Shown here piece after piece: positions 22,401 to 32,153 of a DNA stretch of 32,153 nucleotides. Within the stretch, counting starts at the first letter, position 1; each line of letters opens with the position of its first letter. Source of the DNA: Gryganskiella cystojenkinii (Eukaryota > Mortierellomycota > Mortierellomycetes > Mortierellales > Mortierellaceae); the NCBI GenBank assembly GCA_015852425.1, contig JAAAIG010000332.1, positions 1 through 32,153 of the forward strand, read 5' to 3'. The notes under the pieces are model-generated. The model saw nothing but the letters and a program-made list of their open reading frames with translations, searched no databases and was not told where the DNA came from. Made by a program: the position numbers and the translations under genes.

Positions 22401-25400
22401 TGGATGCTTAGAAGCGCGTTTTTCGAGAGCATTGTCGGTGTTGGCACATTCGTCGGCGGTCGCAGTTTAGAGGAATATATTCTCCCGCTTATGATCCAAG
22501 CACTCACGGGTAAGTTGGAGACGGCATTTAATGCGCTTATCGCACCGCCTTATTTCTTTTCACGCTGACCGTTTTCCTTTATAATTAATAGACTCTGAAG
22601 AGTTTGTCGTCGAGAAGGTTCTAAAGTCACTCGCCAGTCTTTGCGATCTCGGCTTGTTCCAAAAGATGGCGATCTGGGATCTGGTCAGTGTTGTTGCGCC
22701 CTTGCTCTGTCACCCGAATCTCTGGATCCGTTACGGCGCGATTGGGTTCATCGCCTCTACTTCCCAGCGCCTTCCTGCGGCCGATATATGGTGCATGATT
22801 TACCCTATTATCCGTCCATTTATGCGATCTGATGTTGGGGAGGTGAGCGAACTACATCTTCGAGAGAATGTTAAGCCGCCGCTGAGTCGAAACGTCTTTG
22901 AGAGTGCAATCCAGTGGGCTGCGATGGCAAACAGGACGTCGTTCTGGAAACCTGTTCGGGAACGACCGACCACCACTCGGTCGTTGTCGATATCCTCGAC
23001 AAGGGAAAACACGATTGCGCTGGATCTTCAGTCTGGAAAGGTGGCAGATCAATCCCCCTTCTTTGTCGTCGTCAAATCTACAGAGTAAGTTCCGATATGC
23101 CAGAGCTGGCTCTAAAATAGAGTGAAAATCCGATGACAACACTAATGAGACATTTTATTCGTTTTATTTCCTATTTTCAAGGGATGAAAAATACCTGGAG
23201 AAGCTTCGGGCTATTGGCATGACACATGAGGATGAAGACAAACTAGCGGCTATGCGGGAATACATTTGGAAACTTTCGAGATCCAGGCAGAGTGCCAGGC
23301 CTAAAGGACGCGATGATGAGGCGGCGGAGGGGATCTCAAAGGTGAGTGGGCTCTTGGAGGGACATTTTTGGGCAAACGAAAATTTTATAAGCTATCGTTA
23401 ACTAAACAATTCGTTCTTTACTCTACACGAAATAGGATGGAAGCGTCGACTTGCGAAAGATTGGAATCACACCAGTCACTAAGTTCTTCTCGCCCGATAT
23501 CTTTGAAAAGGAATATGGGTCAGCACGGAGCTATGCGCAGGTAAAGCACTACTATAAGTGAAAGATTATGGCCCACATTGCCAGTGGTCTGACTTTCTCC
23601 TCCCTACTCCTCCAAATACACTAGATAAGCAAATCGAGACCTTACGACTCGTCACTATTGCATCCAAAAAGAAAAATTGTCAAATCCAGCACCACAGGGA
23701 ATATGCCCAGGATATCCAGCGACAGCACCATCTTCAGCACCGGCAGAGCCCGGGATAGAGACAGCTCTGGAGCATCGATTTATGATGGAGGCGGATTCAG
23801 TCATCCTTCGCGAGGAGGTCATCTTGGCGGAAATCTATATCTTCAATCATCGACCGACACCCAGTCCACGACCTCGTTTGCATCCTCGATGGCGCCTTCA
23901 AGCTATGGACAGAATATGGGAGGGTTCATGACAAGTGGTAGCGGCGGCGGTCAGGATTCTCAACGGACACGGTCGCTCACATCCAGTACTGCAATACCGA
24001 ATAAGGGATCGCGACGAACCCGTATCTTGCTCAACCCTGGAAGCACGGTAACCTCTGAGGCTGGCAAGGCAGCCCCTGCAACAAGTATGAATGATACCAA
24101 TGTACAAGGGACGATTGAGATTCCTGTTCACGATATGACGGTTCAGGACGTAATTGCTGGGTCTGGTGTCGATATGCCCAAGCCGAGCTCACCGCCATGG
24201 CATGCTCAGTTTGACGAAGCCTACAACGGCCTCCATGCCAATGGTCGATCAACTGAGGCTTATAGTAACCGATCTTTTACTCCGAGTGTTGGTGAGTTTT
24301 CTTCCGCTTTTAACTTGTGCAGTTTTTTTTTTTTTTTTTTGTTTATCCTTACTCTGTTCCGAACTAACGTGGAAACGCTTCATTCAATATCAGATGGCGG
24401 GCAGCGCAACCTCAACGAACTTTTGGTGCACCAAGCCCTCAAAGTATTCCAAACACCCACACACGAGTTTGGACCGAATGTGGAACCACTTTCACGCCAT
24501 CGACGCATGCATCGGAACAACTCTCAAACTGTCCGGAGTCAATGGCGTCCTCAGGGGAAACTCGTGGCCCACCTGGCAGAGCATAAGGCTTCAGTGAACC
24601 AGATCTGTGTCTCACCCGACCACAACTTTTTCGTCACCTGCTCGGATGATGGGTCGGTCAAGATCTGGGATACAGCTCGCCTGGAGAAGAATGTCACGAA
24701 TCGCGCCAGGATGTCTTATAATGCACTGGGTATGATTGCAAAGACTGCTCTGAATGATAAGGGATTTGATCCGCATGGCACGTGCTAAACAACATACTCG
24801 TGTTTCTCTTTTTTATTGGGATTTGGTATCAATTTTAGGCGGCAAGGTGTTGTGCATGTCCTTTATCGAAAATACCCACAGCGTCGCCGCTGCATCCGAT
24901 AACGGTTCGATCCACATCTTCCGTGTGCATTACATCTCTGCAGGCAAGTACGGGAAATGTGAGGCGGTCCGCAAGATCTCGCTCGACAATGAGTACGCAG
25001 TGACGATGGAACATTACACGACAGAATCGCAATCGCTCTTGGTATATGCGACCAGTCGAGGCAACATTTATGCGATGGAACTCGGGACAATGCGACATGC
25101 CTGGCAACTCAAAAACAATATCGCGCATGGTGTCATTACTGCTATGGTGATTGATCATCACAAGGCTTGGTTGCTCGTCGGCACCAACCGGGGCGTGCTC
25201 ACGCTCTGGGATTTAAGATTCATGGTTGCGATCCGATCTTGGGTGCATCCGACAAAATCCCGTATTAGTCGTCTGGTTATCCATCCTGAACCACATCCGC
25301 CCTCGAGAAGCGGCAAGGTCATTATCGCTTCTGGCAAGAATGAGGTTTCGGTCTGGGATCTAGAGCATATCGAGTGTCGCGAGGTGTTTGGGGTGCGGTC

Positions 25401-25987
25401 AGCGGATGACAAGAAGGCGCTTTCGTTCGACAGTTTCAAGGCGACAGAGCCCCTTTCAGGAAGTGAGCTGTTGAGAAATTCGTTTACGGCCGGGGACTCT
25501 GTTGTTTCGACGGATCAGAGTGTTCGGGCTGTGATCTTTCCACCAGATTGTGACAGCATGATCACGGCAGGGACGGATCGCAAGATGCGGTACTGGGATA
25601 CAGGAAGGGTCGAGATATCGTTTGTGATTAGCGGGCATGATGCCCACGATCCTCATCCGAAATATGCGTAAGTTTATTACAACAACTAGAGGAATGACAG
25701 TGTCATTGATCTTTTTGTTCATGGACATCGATACTGACAGGCTGCTTTTTACTTATCTTGTGGATAATAGAACCCGCCGCTTCGAGGGTCTCCCTGTTCA
25801 TTACGAGGTGATGCCAGTGCAGTCGACAAAGCCAAGGACTGGAGGCAGGAGCAATGTGATCACGGTGCAGCAACAGGAGCTGTTGCGCAACCATCTGGAT
25901 GCGATCAACGACATTGCGATTACAGAGTTCCCTCGGATGATGCTCATCTCCGGTGACCGGGACGGAGTCATCAAGGTGTTCTTGTAG
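19494..25987 (+). CDS. VPS15: Vps15 / PIK3R4-type protein kinase subunit of the Vps34 complexes, 18 exons, 1,625 aa
   Basis: Vps15 is the scaffold and regulatory kinase of class III PI3-kinase (with Vps34, Vps30 and Atg14 or Vps38), acting in autophagy and endosomal sorting. Exons: 19494-19588, 19701-19840, 19941-20061, 20164-20248, 20337-20438, 20527-20699, 20805-21304, 21400-21495, 21581-21798, 21881-22117, 22206-22509, 22592-23084, 23182-23341, 23436-23540, 23625-24291, 24394-24729, 24839-25667, 25771-25987. All introns are GT-AG and all phases fit. The start MGNSVS is an N-myristoylation site, as in known Vps15. The kinase domain (about 25-300) has HGDIKTEN (150-157) and DFAG instead of DFG (170), both Vps15 traits. 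HEAT repeats follow (about 430-850, with [10 protein letters not shown] and [10 protein letters not shown]), then a Ser/Gly-rich linker (about 945-1165), then C-terminal WD40 blades ([33 protein letters not shown]). It is divergently transcribed from the dynein gene. Confidence 0.97.
21250..21276 (+). repeat. CAG/CAA microsatellite coding a Gln run in VPS15
   Basis: Nine consecutive Gln codons (five CAG, then CAA CAG CAA CAA) lie in exon 7 at about residue 387, between the kinase and HEAT domains. The flank is also Gln/Lys-rich. It is likely a disordered hinge and prone to length variation. Confidence 0.9.
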
Positions 25988-26404
25988 TAGCTCCTTGTTA
26001 TTTAGGAAAACATTGTCTATTCCCACAAACGTGTAAACCTAATCTTGGAAATATGAAGGTTCAGTTTGATTTAGACAGGTCCAACATCATTGGCTAAGCC
26101 ACAAAGATTTCTGTTTACTGTTCGATCGCTCATCCGCATACCCAAAGAGGGACAACTCTCCTTTGCCACCACCTCCACTCAGAGTTCCCTGAATTCGTTC
26201 AGGGCAAACACACAATTTATCGAAATTAACCAATTCGTTCATTTTTGCAATCGCTCTTTACTGCATCTTCAGGATTGTTGTCGACTGTCTCCCTCTTTCT
26301 TTCCTCTCCACTTTTTACACTATCGTCCTCACTTCCCCCGTCGTCCTCTGTGGCATTGTTACTGTTCCTGCTCAGAGACGCTACCCTTCATATTATATCA
26401 CACA
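25988..26404 (+). other. Intergenic region VPS15 - uS2m
   Basis: These 417 bp hold the 3' flank of VPS15 and the leader of the next gene. The sequence just before 26405 is strongly pyrimidine-rich (about 26260-26400), typical of a fungal promoter or 5' UTR. I see no canonical AATAAA close to the VPS15 stop and no further gene; an open frame crossing this region runs into the next gene's first exon and intron and is not coding. Confidence 0.5.
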
Positions 26405-28019
26405 ATGGCTTCAACTTCCCTCCTTCGCAGCTCTTTCCGAGGTACGCAAAAAAAACTCTCTCTCCGGAACCAATCGTCTCAAGGAATCATCAGCATGGCG
26501 AATCATAAAGTGTTTCTTGGAACAGCTATCGATCGACAATCTATCCTTTCGACCCCTCTGGGATTACAACAACACCCATGCTACTTCCATGATTCCAACC
26601 TTGAAAGGGACAGCAATTCAGCAAGTCAACCAACAGACATGCTTAAGCTCGGAATGCACAAACAAGGGCCCTCTTGTTCTGTCTCTCTCTCTCTCTTTCT
26701 TTCTGAAACAGCGACAATCGCAGCTTGAGGCGTATTTCTGCGCGGGAACAGCAATGTCAAAGCACTCTTCGGGTTCAATTCGTCAAGCATGGTTCACTAA
26801 CTGAGGTCAATCATTCTTTTCGCTCTTGTAGCCGCTCTCCGCGTCTCTCAACAACCTAACCGCACCTGGATGCGCGCCGGACAGACTGCTCTTTACTCGA
26901 CTGGCAAAGGATCAGGAATGGGCGATGATGATATTCTCGACGCTATGATGGCTGGCATGGAATCTGACTTCAAGGTTCCTGCTCCTGCTACCCCCGCTGC
27001 CCCCGAGACAGCCAACTCTGCTACTGCTGCTGCCCCCGAGTCTGCATTGTCATCACAAGACGTTATTGATGCCGAGCCAACACATATCAACAAGCCCGTC
27101 GATATCGAGAACCGTCTCAAGTCCTTGAGTAAGTTACTCAATTTTTACACGGGAGGAAGGCACGATGAAACAAGGATCCGAGCTTTCGAGTTTCTCGAAG
27201 GCAATCGCAAGGAGACGGAATCGAAACTAACAAATATATCGAAAAACCACCCTCTCCTGTCAAATAGTGCCCGAGTTCTTGTCATATGGAGGTCAATTGA
27301 AGTCGAGCAGCGCGTCCGCCAAGATCAACAATCCCAAGCCCCAGGATCTCTCCATTGCTCAATTGTTGGCCGCAGGATTGCATCTCGGACACAGCACCTC
27401 TCTCTGGAATGTGGCTTCGATGCCTTTTGTCTTTGGTGTCCGTGAGGGGATCAGCATCATCAACTTGGAACATACGATCACACACTTGCGCCGTGCCTGC
27501 ACTGTCACCAAATCGGTTGCTCGTCAGGGGGGTATCATTCTCTTTATCGGTACCCGTGATGGCATGGACCATGTGACCATTGACGCTGCCAAGTCCTGCA
27601 ATGCTTACTACGTTGCCTCCAAGTGGTGCCCCGGTACCATCACCAACGCCCAGGAGATTGTTGGACCCCATACACCCCGTTTGCCCGGTGCTCAGGCCGG
27701 TGATTTGGCCAAGCCCTTCCGCCCCGATTTGGTCATTGTCTTGAACCCTCTGGAGAACATGATTGCGATCCGGGAAGCCAACCGATTCCATATCCCTACA
27801 ATTGCGATCACGGACACGGATGTCGACCCCCGTATTGTTTCTTACCCTATTCCTGGAAACGATGATTCGGTCCGTGGTGTTGAGTTGGTGGCCAAGGTGC
27901 TTGCTGAGGCTGCGAAGGAGGGTAATGCACTTGCAGCAGAGGCTTCGGTTGAGTTCTCGAAAAAGAGGATTGAGGGACGGATGGACCGTATGAAGTCATG
28001 GGGAGGAGCACGCGCATAG
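26405..28019 (+). CDS. MRP4: Mitochondrial small-subunit ribosomal protein uS2m, 3 exons, 361 aa
   Basis: This is the mitochondrial homologue of bacterial ribosomal protein S2, a structural protein of the mitoribosome small subunit. Exons: 26405-26441, 26832-27128, 27268-28019; both introns are GT-AG and the frame is continuous. The N-terminus (MASTSLLRSSFR and onward through Arg-containing, acid-free sequence to about residue 35) looks like a mitochondrial targeting peptide. A Pro/Ala-rich, probably disordered stretch follows (about residues 55-80). The S2 domain occupies about 125-335, with LAAGLHLGHSTSLWN, FVFGVREGISIINLE, FIGTRDGM, WCPGTITNA, LVIVLNPLEN and the S2 signature-like IPTIAITDTDVDP. 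The C-terminal tail is basic. The ATG at 26405 is chosen because it alone adds the targeting peptide in frame. An alternative start in exon 2 (Met at 26870) would lose it. Confidence 0.93.
26684..26705 (+). repeat. CT-rich tract in uS2m intron 1
   Basis: A run of CT dinucleotides followed by CTTT units lies inside the 389-bp first intron of the uS2m gene, 126 bp before its acceptor. It is simple-sequence DNA without other meaning that I can support. Confidence 0.6.
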
Positions 28020-28367
28020 AAAAGGGATAGAGATAGAAAGGAAGAGGAGTATATTAGTTTACACAACACCCAAAACATATTACAGCACACAAAACCAGTT
28101 CATTCTTTTTCATAAAAACCATATATTTTTTTTGCAAGTACAGGATCCAACATAAATGAAGTCGTTGGAGATCACACCAGAAGGACTTTTTTGTGTGTCA
28201 CCACTACTTTTGAAAAAAAGGAACTGACCTTTTTTTTTCGCGTGCACCCCACTTTCTTTCAGGGTCGCGTTTGTTCCTTACATTCATCTTCCCCACTTTA
28301 ATCATTCAGTACATTTCCTTCTCAAGCAACCTTCCCTTTCCTTTGCCTTACCTTTCACAATCAAGCC
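28020..28367 (+). other. Intergenic region uS2m - ribokinase
   Basis: These 348 bp begin with a purine-rich 3' flank of uS2m and end in a CT-rich leader of the ribokinase gene. They contain T- and A-tracts (for example 28120-28132 and 28230-28240). No canonical AATAAA, TATA box or extra gene is evident. Confidence 0.5.
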
Positions 28368-30068
28368 ATGGATCTCGCAAAACCAAAAGTCCTCGTCTAC
28401 GGGTCAATCAACATCGGCATGTTCACATTTCAACAACCGTCATTGACAGCATTCCTCGCGTTCAATGTCGCCAACCTCATACAGACATGCTAATCAGAAA
28501 GTCGACTCCATTTAAATCTTTGCCTATAGATGACTTTTATGTTGTCCCTCATATCGTCCGTTCCGGAGAGGTAGGGCACCTCACTAGTGTTCGAGTCGTC
28601 TATGCTCTTTTTTTTTCCCACGATCCCTCACAACTGTTCCAGAAACACATATTGACCCAATATCCCTTTTCGATTTCTACAAACTCCCCTTTTAGACGAT
28701 CTCGTCAAGCTCATACAATGTGAGCGCAGGTGGAAAAGGTGTGTGCTCTTGTCTACCGATCCATCTTTTCTGGGGACCGATCGTTCATCGTGTGTCGATC
28801 ACTCGTTGCTTTTGCGGTGGTTTGAAAATTTAACGGCCTGTAGTTGAAGTGCATTTCGTCATCCCCGATCTAATTTTTTTTATTTTGTTTCGTTTTAGGC
28901 GCAAACCAGTCGGTAGCACTTGGACGCGCTGGCGCCAATGTTTACCATGCAGGCAAGATTGGCAAGGACGGCGCCTGGGTGCAAAAGATCATGGAGGAGT
29001 CTGGTGTCGACACAAGATATATCAAGGTCTCCCCTACTGAGGTAACTTGCCCGCCAGCGATTTTTTTTTTTTAAAGGACAACCCACATTCTTTATACCCC
29101 ACAGAAAGTACTGTCCCGAGAGTTATCCAATGACCTTTACGGTACTTTTTTTTTTTATCCTTTTCATTTTAGGCGACAGGCAGGGCGATCATTCAATTGA
29201 GTCAGGAATCCCACGATAACTCGATCGTCCTCTTTCCAGGCACCAACCATACCGTCACTTTGGAAGAAGCCCGCAAAGTCCTGGAACATTTCGGCGAAGG
29301 CGACTGGATCGTGATGCAGAACGAGATGTCTTCTGGTGGCGAGATTATGCGTGCGGCCAAGGAACGTGGAATGACCATCTGTTTCAACCCCTCACCCATG
29401 ACGGCAGAGCTTCCCCGAGAGTACCCTTTGCACCTCGTCGATTTCCTTTTGATCAACGAGATTGAGGCTCAGGGATTGTATGCGTACCTGACATCGTCCG
29501 ACAAGAGTGAGACGGATTCGATCTCGTCTTCGTCCCATATCACAGCCTCCGAAAGCTTTTCTGTATTGGAAAAGGCCTATGAACAGGTCAGCGGAATCAT
29601 TATCACGCTGGGAGGAGATGGACTTGTGGCCCGGTTCCGGATCAATGAGGAGGATGTCAAGATGAAAGAGTTTCGATTTGGGATCGTCAAGGGCAACGTC
29701 GTCAACACGACTGGAGTAAGTTTCTTTTTTTTTTTTACCTTTCTGCATTTTCAGGGAACGCCAACATATCAATTTCATGTGCAGTTGAATAGTTTGTTTT
29801 TCTTCCTAGATGAATTGACGTGCTATTGTTCCCATCCACACTTGATGAATAATATTAGGCTGGTGACACGTTCTCAGGGTACTTTGTGGCGAACCTGGCT
29901 CGGAATCAGGGAGCGAGCAAGCGGTTCACGGCAGAACAGTATCGGGATGCACTTGAGGAGGCCAGTCATGCGGCCTCGTTGGCTGTGGGCAAAGAAGGTG
30001 CGATGGACTCTATCCCTGTGAAGGATGATGTGGACGAGGCGATTCGCACCAAGGCAAAAATCGAGTGA
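28368..30068 (+). CDS. RBKS: PfkB-family ribokinase, 6 exons, 342 aa
   Basis: It is predicted to phosphorylate D-ribose to ribose-5-phosphate with ATP, feeding the pentose phosphate and nucleotide pathways in the cytosol. Exons: 28368-28416, 28530-28570, 28696-28738, 28899-29041, 29173-29715, 29859-30068. Phases fit throughout. Intron 1 must be GC-AG; the others are GT-AG. Visible motifs are N-terminal VYGSINID, the sugar-binding first PfkB signature SAGGKGANQSVALGRAGANV, a central NPSPM and LLINEIEA, LGGDG, and the second PfkB signature NTTGAGDTFSGYF. In that last motif GAGD carries the catalytic Asp and the anion hole; it is split by intron 5 (NTTG | AGDTF). A Ser-rich segment near residues 205-225 (SSDKSETDSISSSS) is longer than in the bacterial enzyme. 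Substrate choice within the PfkB family is inferred from overall likeness to ribokinase and is less certain than the family itself. Confidence 0.9.
28417..28529 (+). other. GC-AG intron 1 of the ribokinase gene
   Basis: The donor is G|GCATGT (intron from 28417) and the acceptor CCTATAG ends at 28529. Removing exactly this 113-bp stretch joins INI-D-DFYVV, the conserved ribokinase start. The nearby GT at 28421 would create a stop codon at the junction, so the non-canonical GC donor is required by frame and homology. Confidence 0.8.
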
Positions 30069-30118
30069 GAAAACGACAAACGAAAAAAAAAAACAGACGG
30101 TTTCGCGTTTTTAGAAGG

Positions 30119-30124
30119 AATAAA
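30119..30124 (+). terminator. Poly(A) signal AATAAA of the ribokinase gene
   Basis: AATAAA is placed 51 bp after the ribokinase stop codon, a normal distance for a fungal 3' UTR. Confidence 0.5.
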
Positions 30125-30371
30125 CAAAATTCTTGTCCGAATTCTTGTTTGCTCAAAGAACAAGTTGAAGCATGGTCATAACATAAATAGGCCAAGTAAT
30201 TTGGTTGCTCGGAGGAGGTGAACGGACACGCGCCGCATTTTCATGCATCAGAACCTTAATATTGTATGCGCCACCAGTATGTCATAACGCATTTTTTTTA
30301 TTTTTTTTTTTATTTCAACGGACCATCTACAAATCTAATTCTCATTCTCATTCTCATTCTCTCCCTTGCTA
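30125..30371 (+). promoter_or_regulatory. Upstream region of the F-box gene with T-tract
   Basis: Upstream of the F-box start there is a long T-rich run at about 30292-30315 and then the ATTCTC repeat array at 30338-30361. Poly-T and CT-rich elements are common in fungal promoters. No TATA box or known operator is clear. Confidence 0.4.
30338..30361 (+). repeat. Hexanucleotide microsatellite (ATTCTC)4
   Basis: Four perfect ATTCTC units end 10 bp before the ATG of the F-box gene, so they lie in its 5' UTR or core promoter. Changes in copy number here could alter expression (inference). Confidence 0.9.
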
Positions 30372-32120
30372 ATGTCATTGCCTGAACCTCGAAAAGTAAT
30401 GTCATCGGCCTTGGACCTGCCCGAGATTCGCTCTCATCTCGCTCCGTTCCTGACTCGGTCCGAACTTGCTCGTTGCGCTCAAGTCTGTCAGGACTGGAAC
30501 AAGACCTTTCATCCTTTGGTCTGGGCCGAGATTACGCTCACGGACAAGAAGTCTCCGTACCTTGTCCAGAGAGAACTTCCCCGAGAAACCCTTCTTCAAA
30601 ACTCGAATTATGTTCACGAATTGACATGTCGATACTTCAGCCTTCCCATCGATGGACCCCCTCTGATTTTCCGCAACCTTAAAAACTTTACCCTGGCGGC
30701 TTCTAACCCCTCTCAACGCAAGTATACCAAGCACCGCTTCATCCCTCAGCATCATAAGACCCTCGAACAGATCTCGTTCAATGGTTGGGGTTACGATACC
30801 AAGGTCTTTGGTCCGCTCTGGAAAGCGATCGCATCCTGTCCTCGACTGCAATCCCTCAGTGCTGGGAGCCTATGTCTCAAGTCGCTCGAAAGCTGGGCTG
30901 GTTTTCGTCATCTGTGGTCGAACCAACTGACTCACCGTTTATGCCTCTCCTCGATCGATATCTGGGCCCCCCCGTCCTCTCGACAAGGCAACGACAAGAC
31001 TGTCGAATCCATCTTGCGAGAGGACCTCGGTTACTCAAAGATCAAACAACTTGAGCTGCGTTTCCTTGGTGGGTATGCGTCCAGGTTGGATCAACAGTCC
31101 TTGCTCTTGGGATGGGCACCCGCCCTCGAATCCTTTCTTTGGCAGTTCTCCTCGCCCAGAATCAGACAATTCAAACGATTCTCGTTTCAAACACTGGACC
31201 AGTTGTTGAAACAAAGGCTGTCGACCTGTCCCAAGCTCGTCCATCTCCATGTGAGCATGCAGCTGGAACCAGCGTATGATGATTTTGGGGATGAGATCAA
31301 GGATGATCCCAAGGATGAGGAGTGCGATCAAATCTTTTCATTCCTGGAGGCGAAAAGTCTTTTAGTCGACGAATATCCACTCGAGTCCTTGACCTTGCCT
31401 CAGAACTGGTTCGGAACGCGATCTTGGGACGTTGTCAAGAACCACCCGATTTGGCCTACATCCTTGACAATCCTCGATTTGAAGGACGCGGTTCGTCTCC
31501 CTGGTTCTGTTGTTCAAGAAATGTTGTGTACGCTTCCGAACCTCAAGGTTTTTGGTGCCGCCCAGATCACGGACATGGACGTCGTGAACGACCCCCGGCC
31601 CTGGGTCTGTCTCCGTCTCCGTAAGCTCTCACTCGGGATCGTGATCACGGCGACGGAGAAACAAACTCGATCCGATCACAGACAAATGTTCTTTGAGCGA
31701 CTTGGAACTCTGACGTCTTTGAAGGAACTGCTTATGCTCTCGATGGAGAGGGAAAATGCCTGGCGGACGTTTGATGGTTGGATCCTCGATAAGGATCCCG
31801 AAGACAATGAGGGCTGGGGTGAACCTACTGACTTCTCGTTGAAACGTCGGTTGAAGTTTGGGCTGAGGTACGGCGGTCTGACTCACTTGAAGGGTCTCCG
31901 AGGCTTGGAAAGGCTACAGTTCTTCTCGAAGGTGCCCCAAAAGTTGCAAAAGACGGATCTGGAGTGGATGGTCAAGCATTGGCCCAAGCTCAAGGTCCTG
32001 GCCACAGCGCCTGACAATGCCTGGGAGGTTCATCTCGAGCTCAAAAACTTTTTGGAGGCGTGCCATGTTTCCGACCAACATTATCATAACCCTATCAAGC
32101 CCGCGTTCTTCCTGTCTTGA
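30372..32120 (+). CDS. F-box / LRR-like protein, single exon, 582 aa
   Basis: The start is the ATG at 30372; a second in-frame ATG lies nine codons on. Residues about 14-50 form an F-box-like helix set (ALDLPEIRSHLAPFLTRSEL, then ARCAQVCQDWNKTF) that would bind Skp1 in an SCF ubiquitin ligase. The remaining ~500 residues carry irregular Leu-rich motifs (LQSLSAGSLCLKSL, IKQLELRFLGG, LESLTLPQNW, LTILDLKDAVRLPG, LKVFGAAQITDMD, LRKLSLGI), consistent with a divergent LRR substrate-binding domain. There is no intron and no signal peptide. Such proteins form large families in Mortierella-like fungi; the substrate is unknown. A broken paralogue lies at about 728-1560, same strand. The stop is at 32118-32120, close to the window's right edge. 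Confidence 0.82.
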   Translation: MSLPEPRKVMSSALDLPEIRSHLAPFLTRSELARCAQVCQDWNKTFHPLVWAEITLTDKKSPYLVQRELPRETLLQNSNYVHELTCRYFSLPIDGPPLIFRNLKNFTLAASNPSQRKYTKHRFIPQHHKTLEQISFNGWGYDTKVFGPLWKAIASCPRLQSLSAGSLCLKSLESWAGFRHLWSNQLTHRLCLSSIDIWAPPSSRQGNDKTVESILREDLGYSKIKQLELRFLGGYASRLDQQSLLLGWAPALESFLWQFSSPRIRQFKRFSFQTLDQLLKQRLSTCPKLVHLHVSMQLEPAYDDFGDEIKDDPKDEECDQIFSFLEAKSLLVDEYPLESLTLPQNWFGTRSWDVVKNHPIWPTSLTILDLKDAVRLPGSVVQEMLCTLPNLKVFGAAQITDMDVVNDPRPWVCLRLRKLSLGIVITATEKQTRSDHRQMFFERLGTLTSLKELLMLSMERENAWRTFDGWILDKDPEDNEGWGEPTDFSLKRRLKFGLRYGGLTHLKGLRGLERLQFFSKVPQKLQKTDLEWMVKHWPKLKVLATAPDNAWEVHLELKNFLEACHVSDQHYHNPIKPAFFLS

Positions 32121-32153
32121 ATGTAGATGCAAAATACTTTGATTTTCAAAAAA

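Noticed and set aside
26090..26728. 212-codon frame crossing the VPS15-uS2m intergenic region and uS2m exon 1
   Set aside because: It reads through the clear GT-AG intron of uS2m and low-complexity CT tracts; only its short overlap with exon 1 is coding.
29100..29172. Possible alternative acceptor (cccacag) in ribokinase intron 4, giving a longer exon
   Set aside because: Using it inserts unrelated residues before the conserved ATGRAII; the acceptor at 29172 gives the expected ribokinase sequence.
1..32153. CRISPR arrays, tRNA/rRNA genes, transposase or reverse-transcriptase genes
   Set aside because: None could be seen; the only regular repeats are the coding LRR units and small microsatellites.

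Overview
This window is nuclear DNA of a filamentous fungus. Evidence: genes full of short (about 80-130 bp) GT-AG introns, poly-A/poly-T-rich intergenic DNA, a complete cytoplasmic dynein heavy chain with the short fungal C-terminus, a Vps15 kinase, and LRR and F-box proteins of the kinds that are expanded in early-diverging fungi. I infer Mucoromycota, most likely Mortierellaceae; this rests on gene style and was not tested by a search.

Layout, left to right. (1) 1-608: 3' end of a leucine-rich-repeat (RNI-type) gene, cut by the window edge. (2) About 728-1560: a decayed, frame-broken copy of the C-terminal half of an F-box/LRR gene whose intact relative lies at 30372-32120. (3) About 1665-1985, minus strand: a heavily decayed second copy of the 3' end of the dynein heavy chain gene, tail-to-tail with the F-box relic. 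This is the most unexpected object in the window. (4) 2969-3322: a small secreted cysteine-containing protein with a TATA box and a 5'-UTR intron. (5) 3960-18898, minus strand: the cytoplasmic dynein heavy chain gene, reconstructed as 15 exons (about 4,375 aa), with a 10-N assembly gap in exon 2. (6) 18899-19493: the shared upstream region of the dynein gene and of VPS15, which diverge from it. (7) 19494-25987: VPS15, 18 exons, 1,625 aa. (8) 26405-28019: mitochondrial ribosomal protein uS2m, 3 exons, 361 aa. (9) 28368-30068: a PfkB-family ribokinase, 6 exons, 342 aa, with one GC-AG intron. (10) 30372-32120: an intact single-exon F-box protein, 582 aa.

The four core genes (dynein heavy chain, VPS15, uS2m, ribokinase) are housekeeping genes with no shared pathway that the sequence demonstrates. 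Dynein drives minus-end transport of nuclei, endosomes and vesicles. Vps15 scaffolds the Vps34 PI3-kinase in endosome traffic and autophagy. Any functional link through the shared promoter region is inference. The left 4 kb is a relic-rich accessory zone. I found no convincing previously undescribed system; the novel-looking signals are the dynein relic and its arrangement with the F-box relic.

All exon boundaries were derived by hand from splice motifs, reading-frame continuity and family homology, without transcripts.
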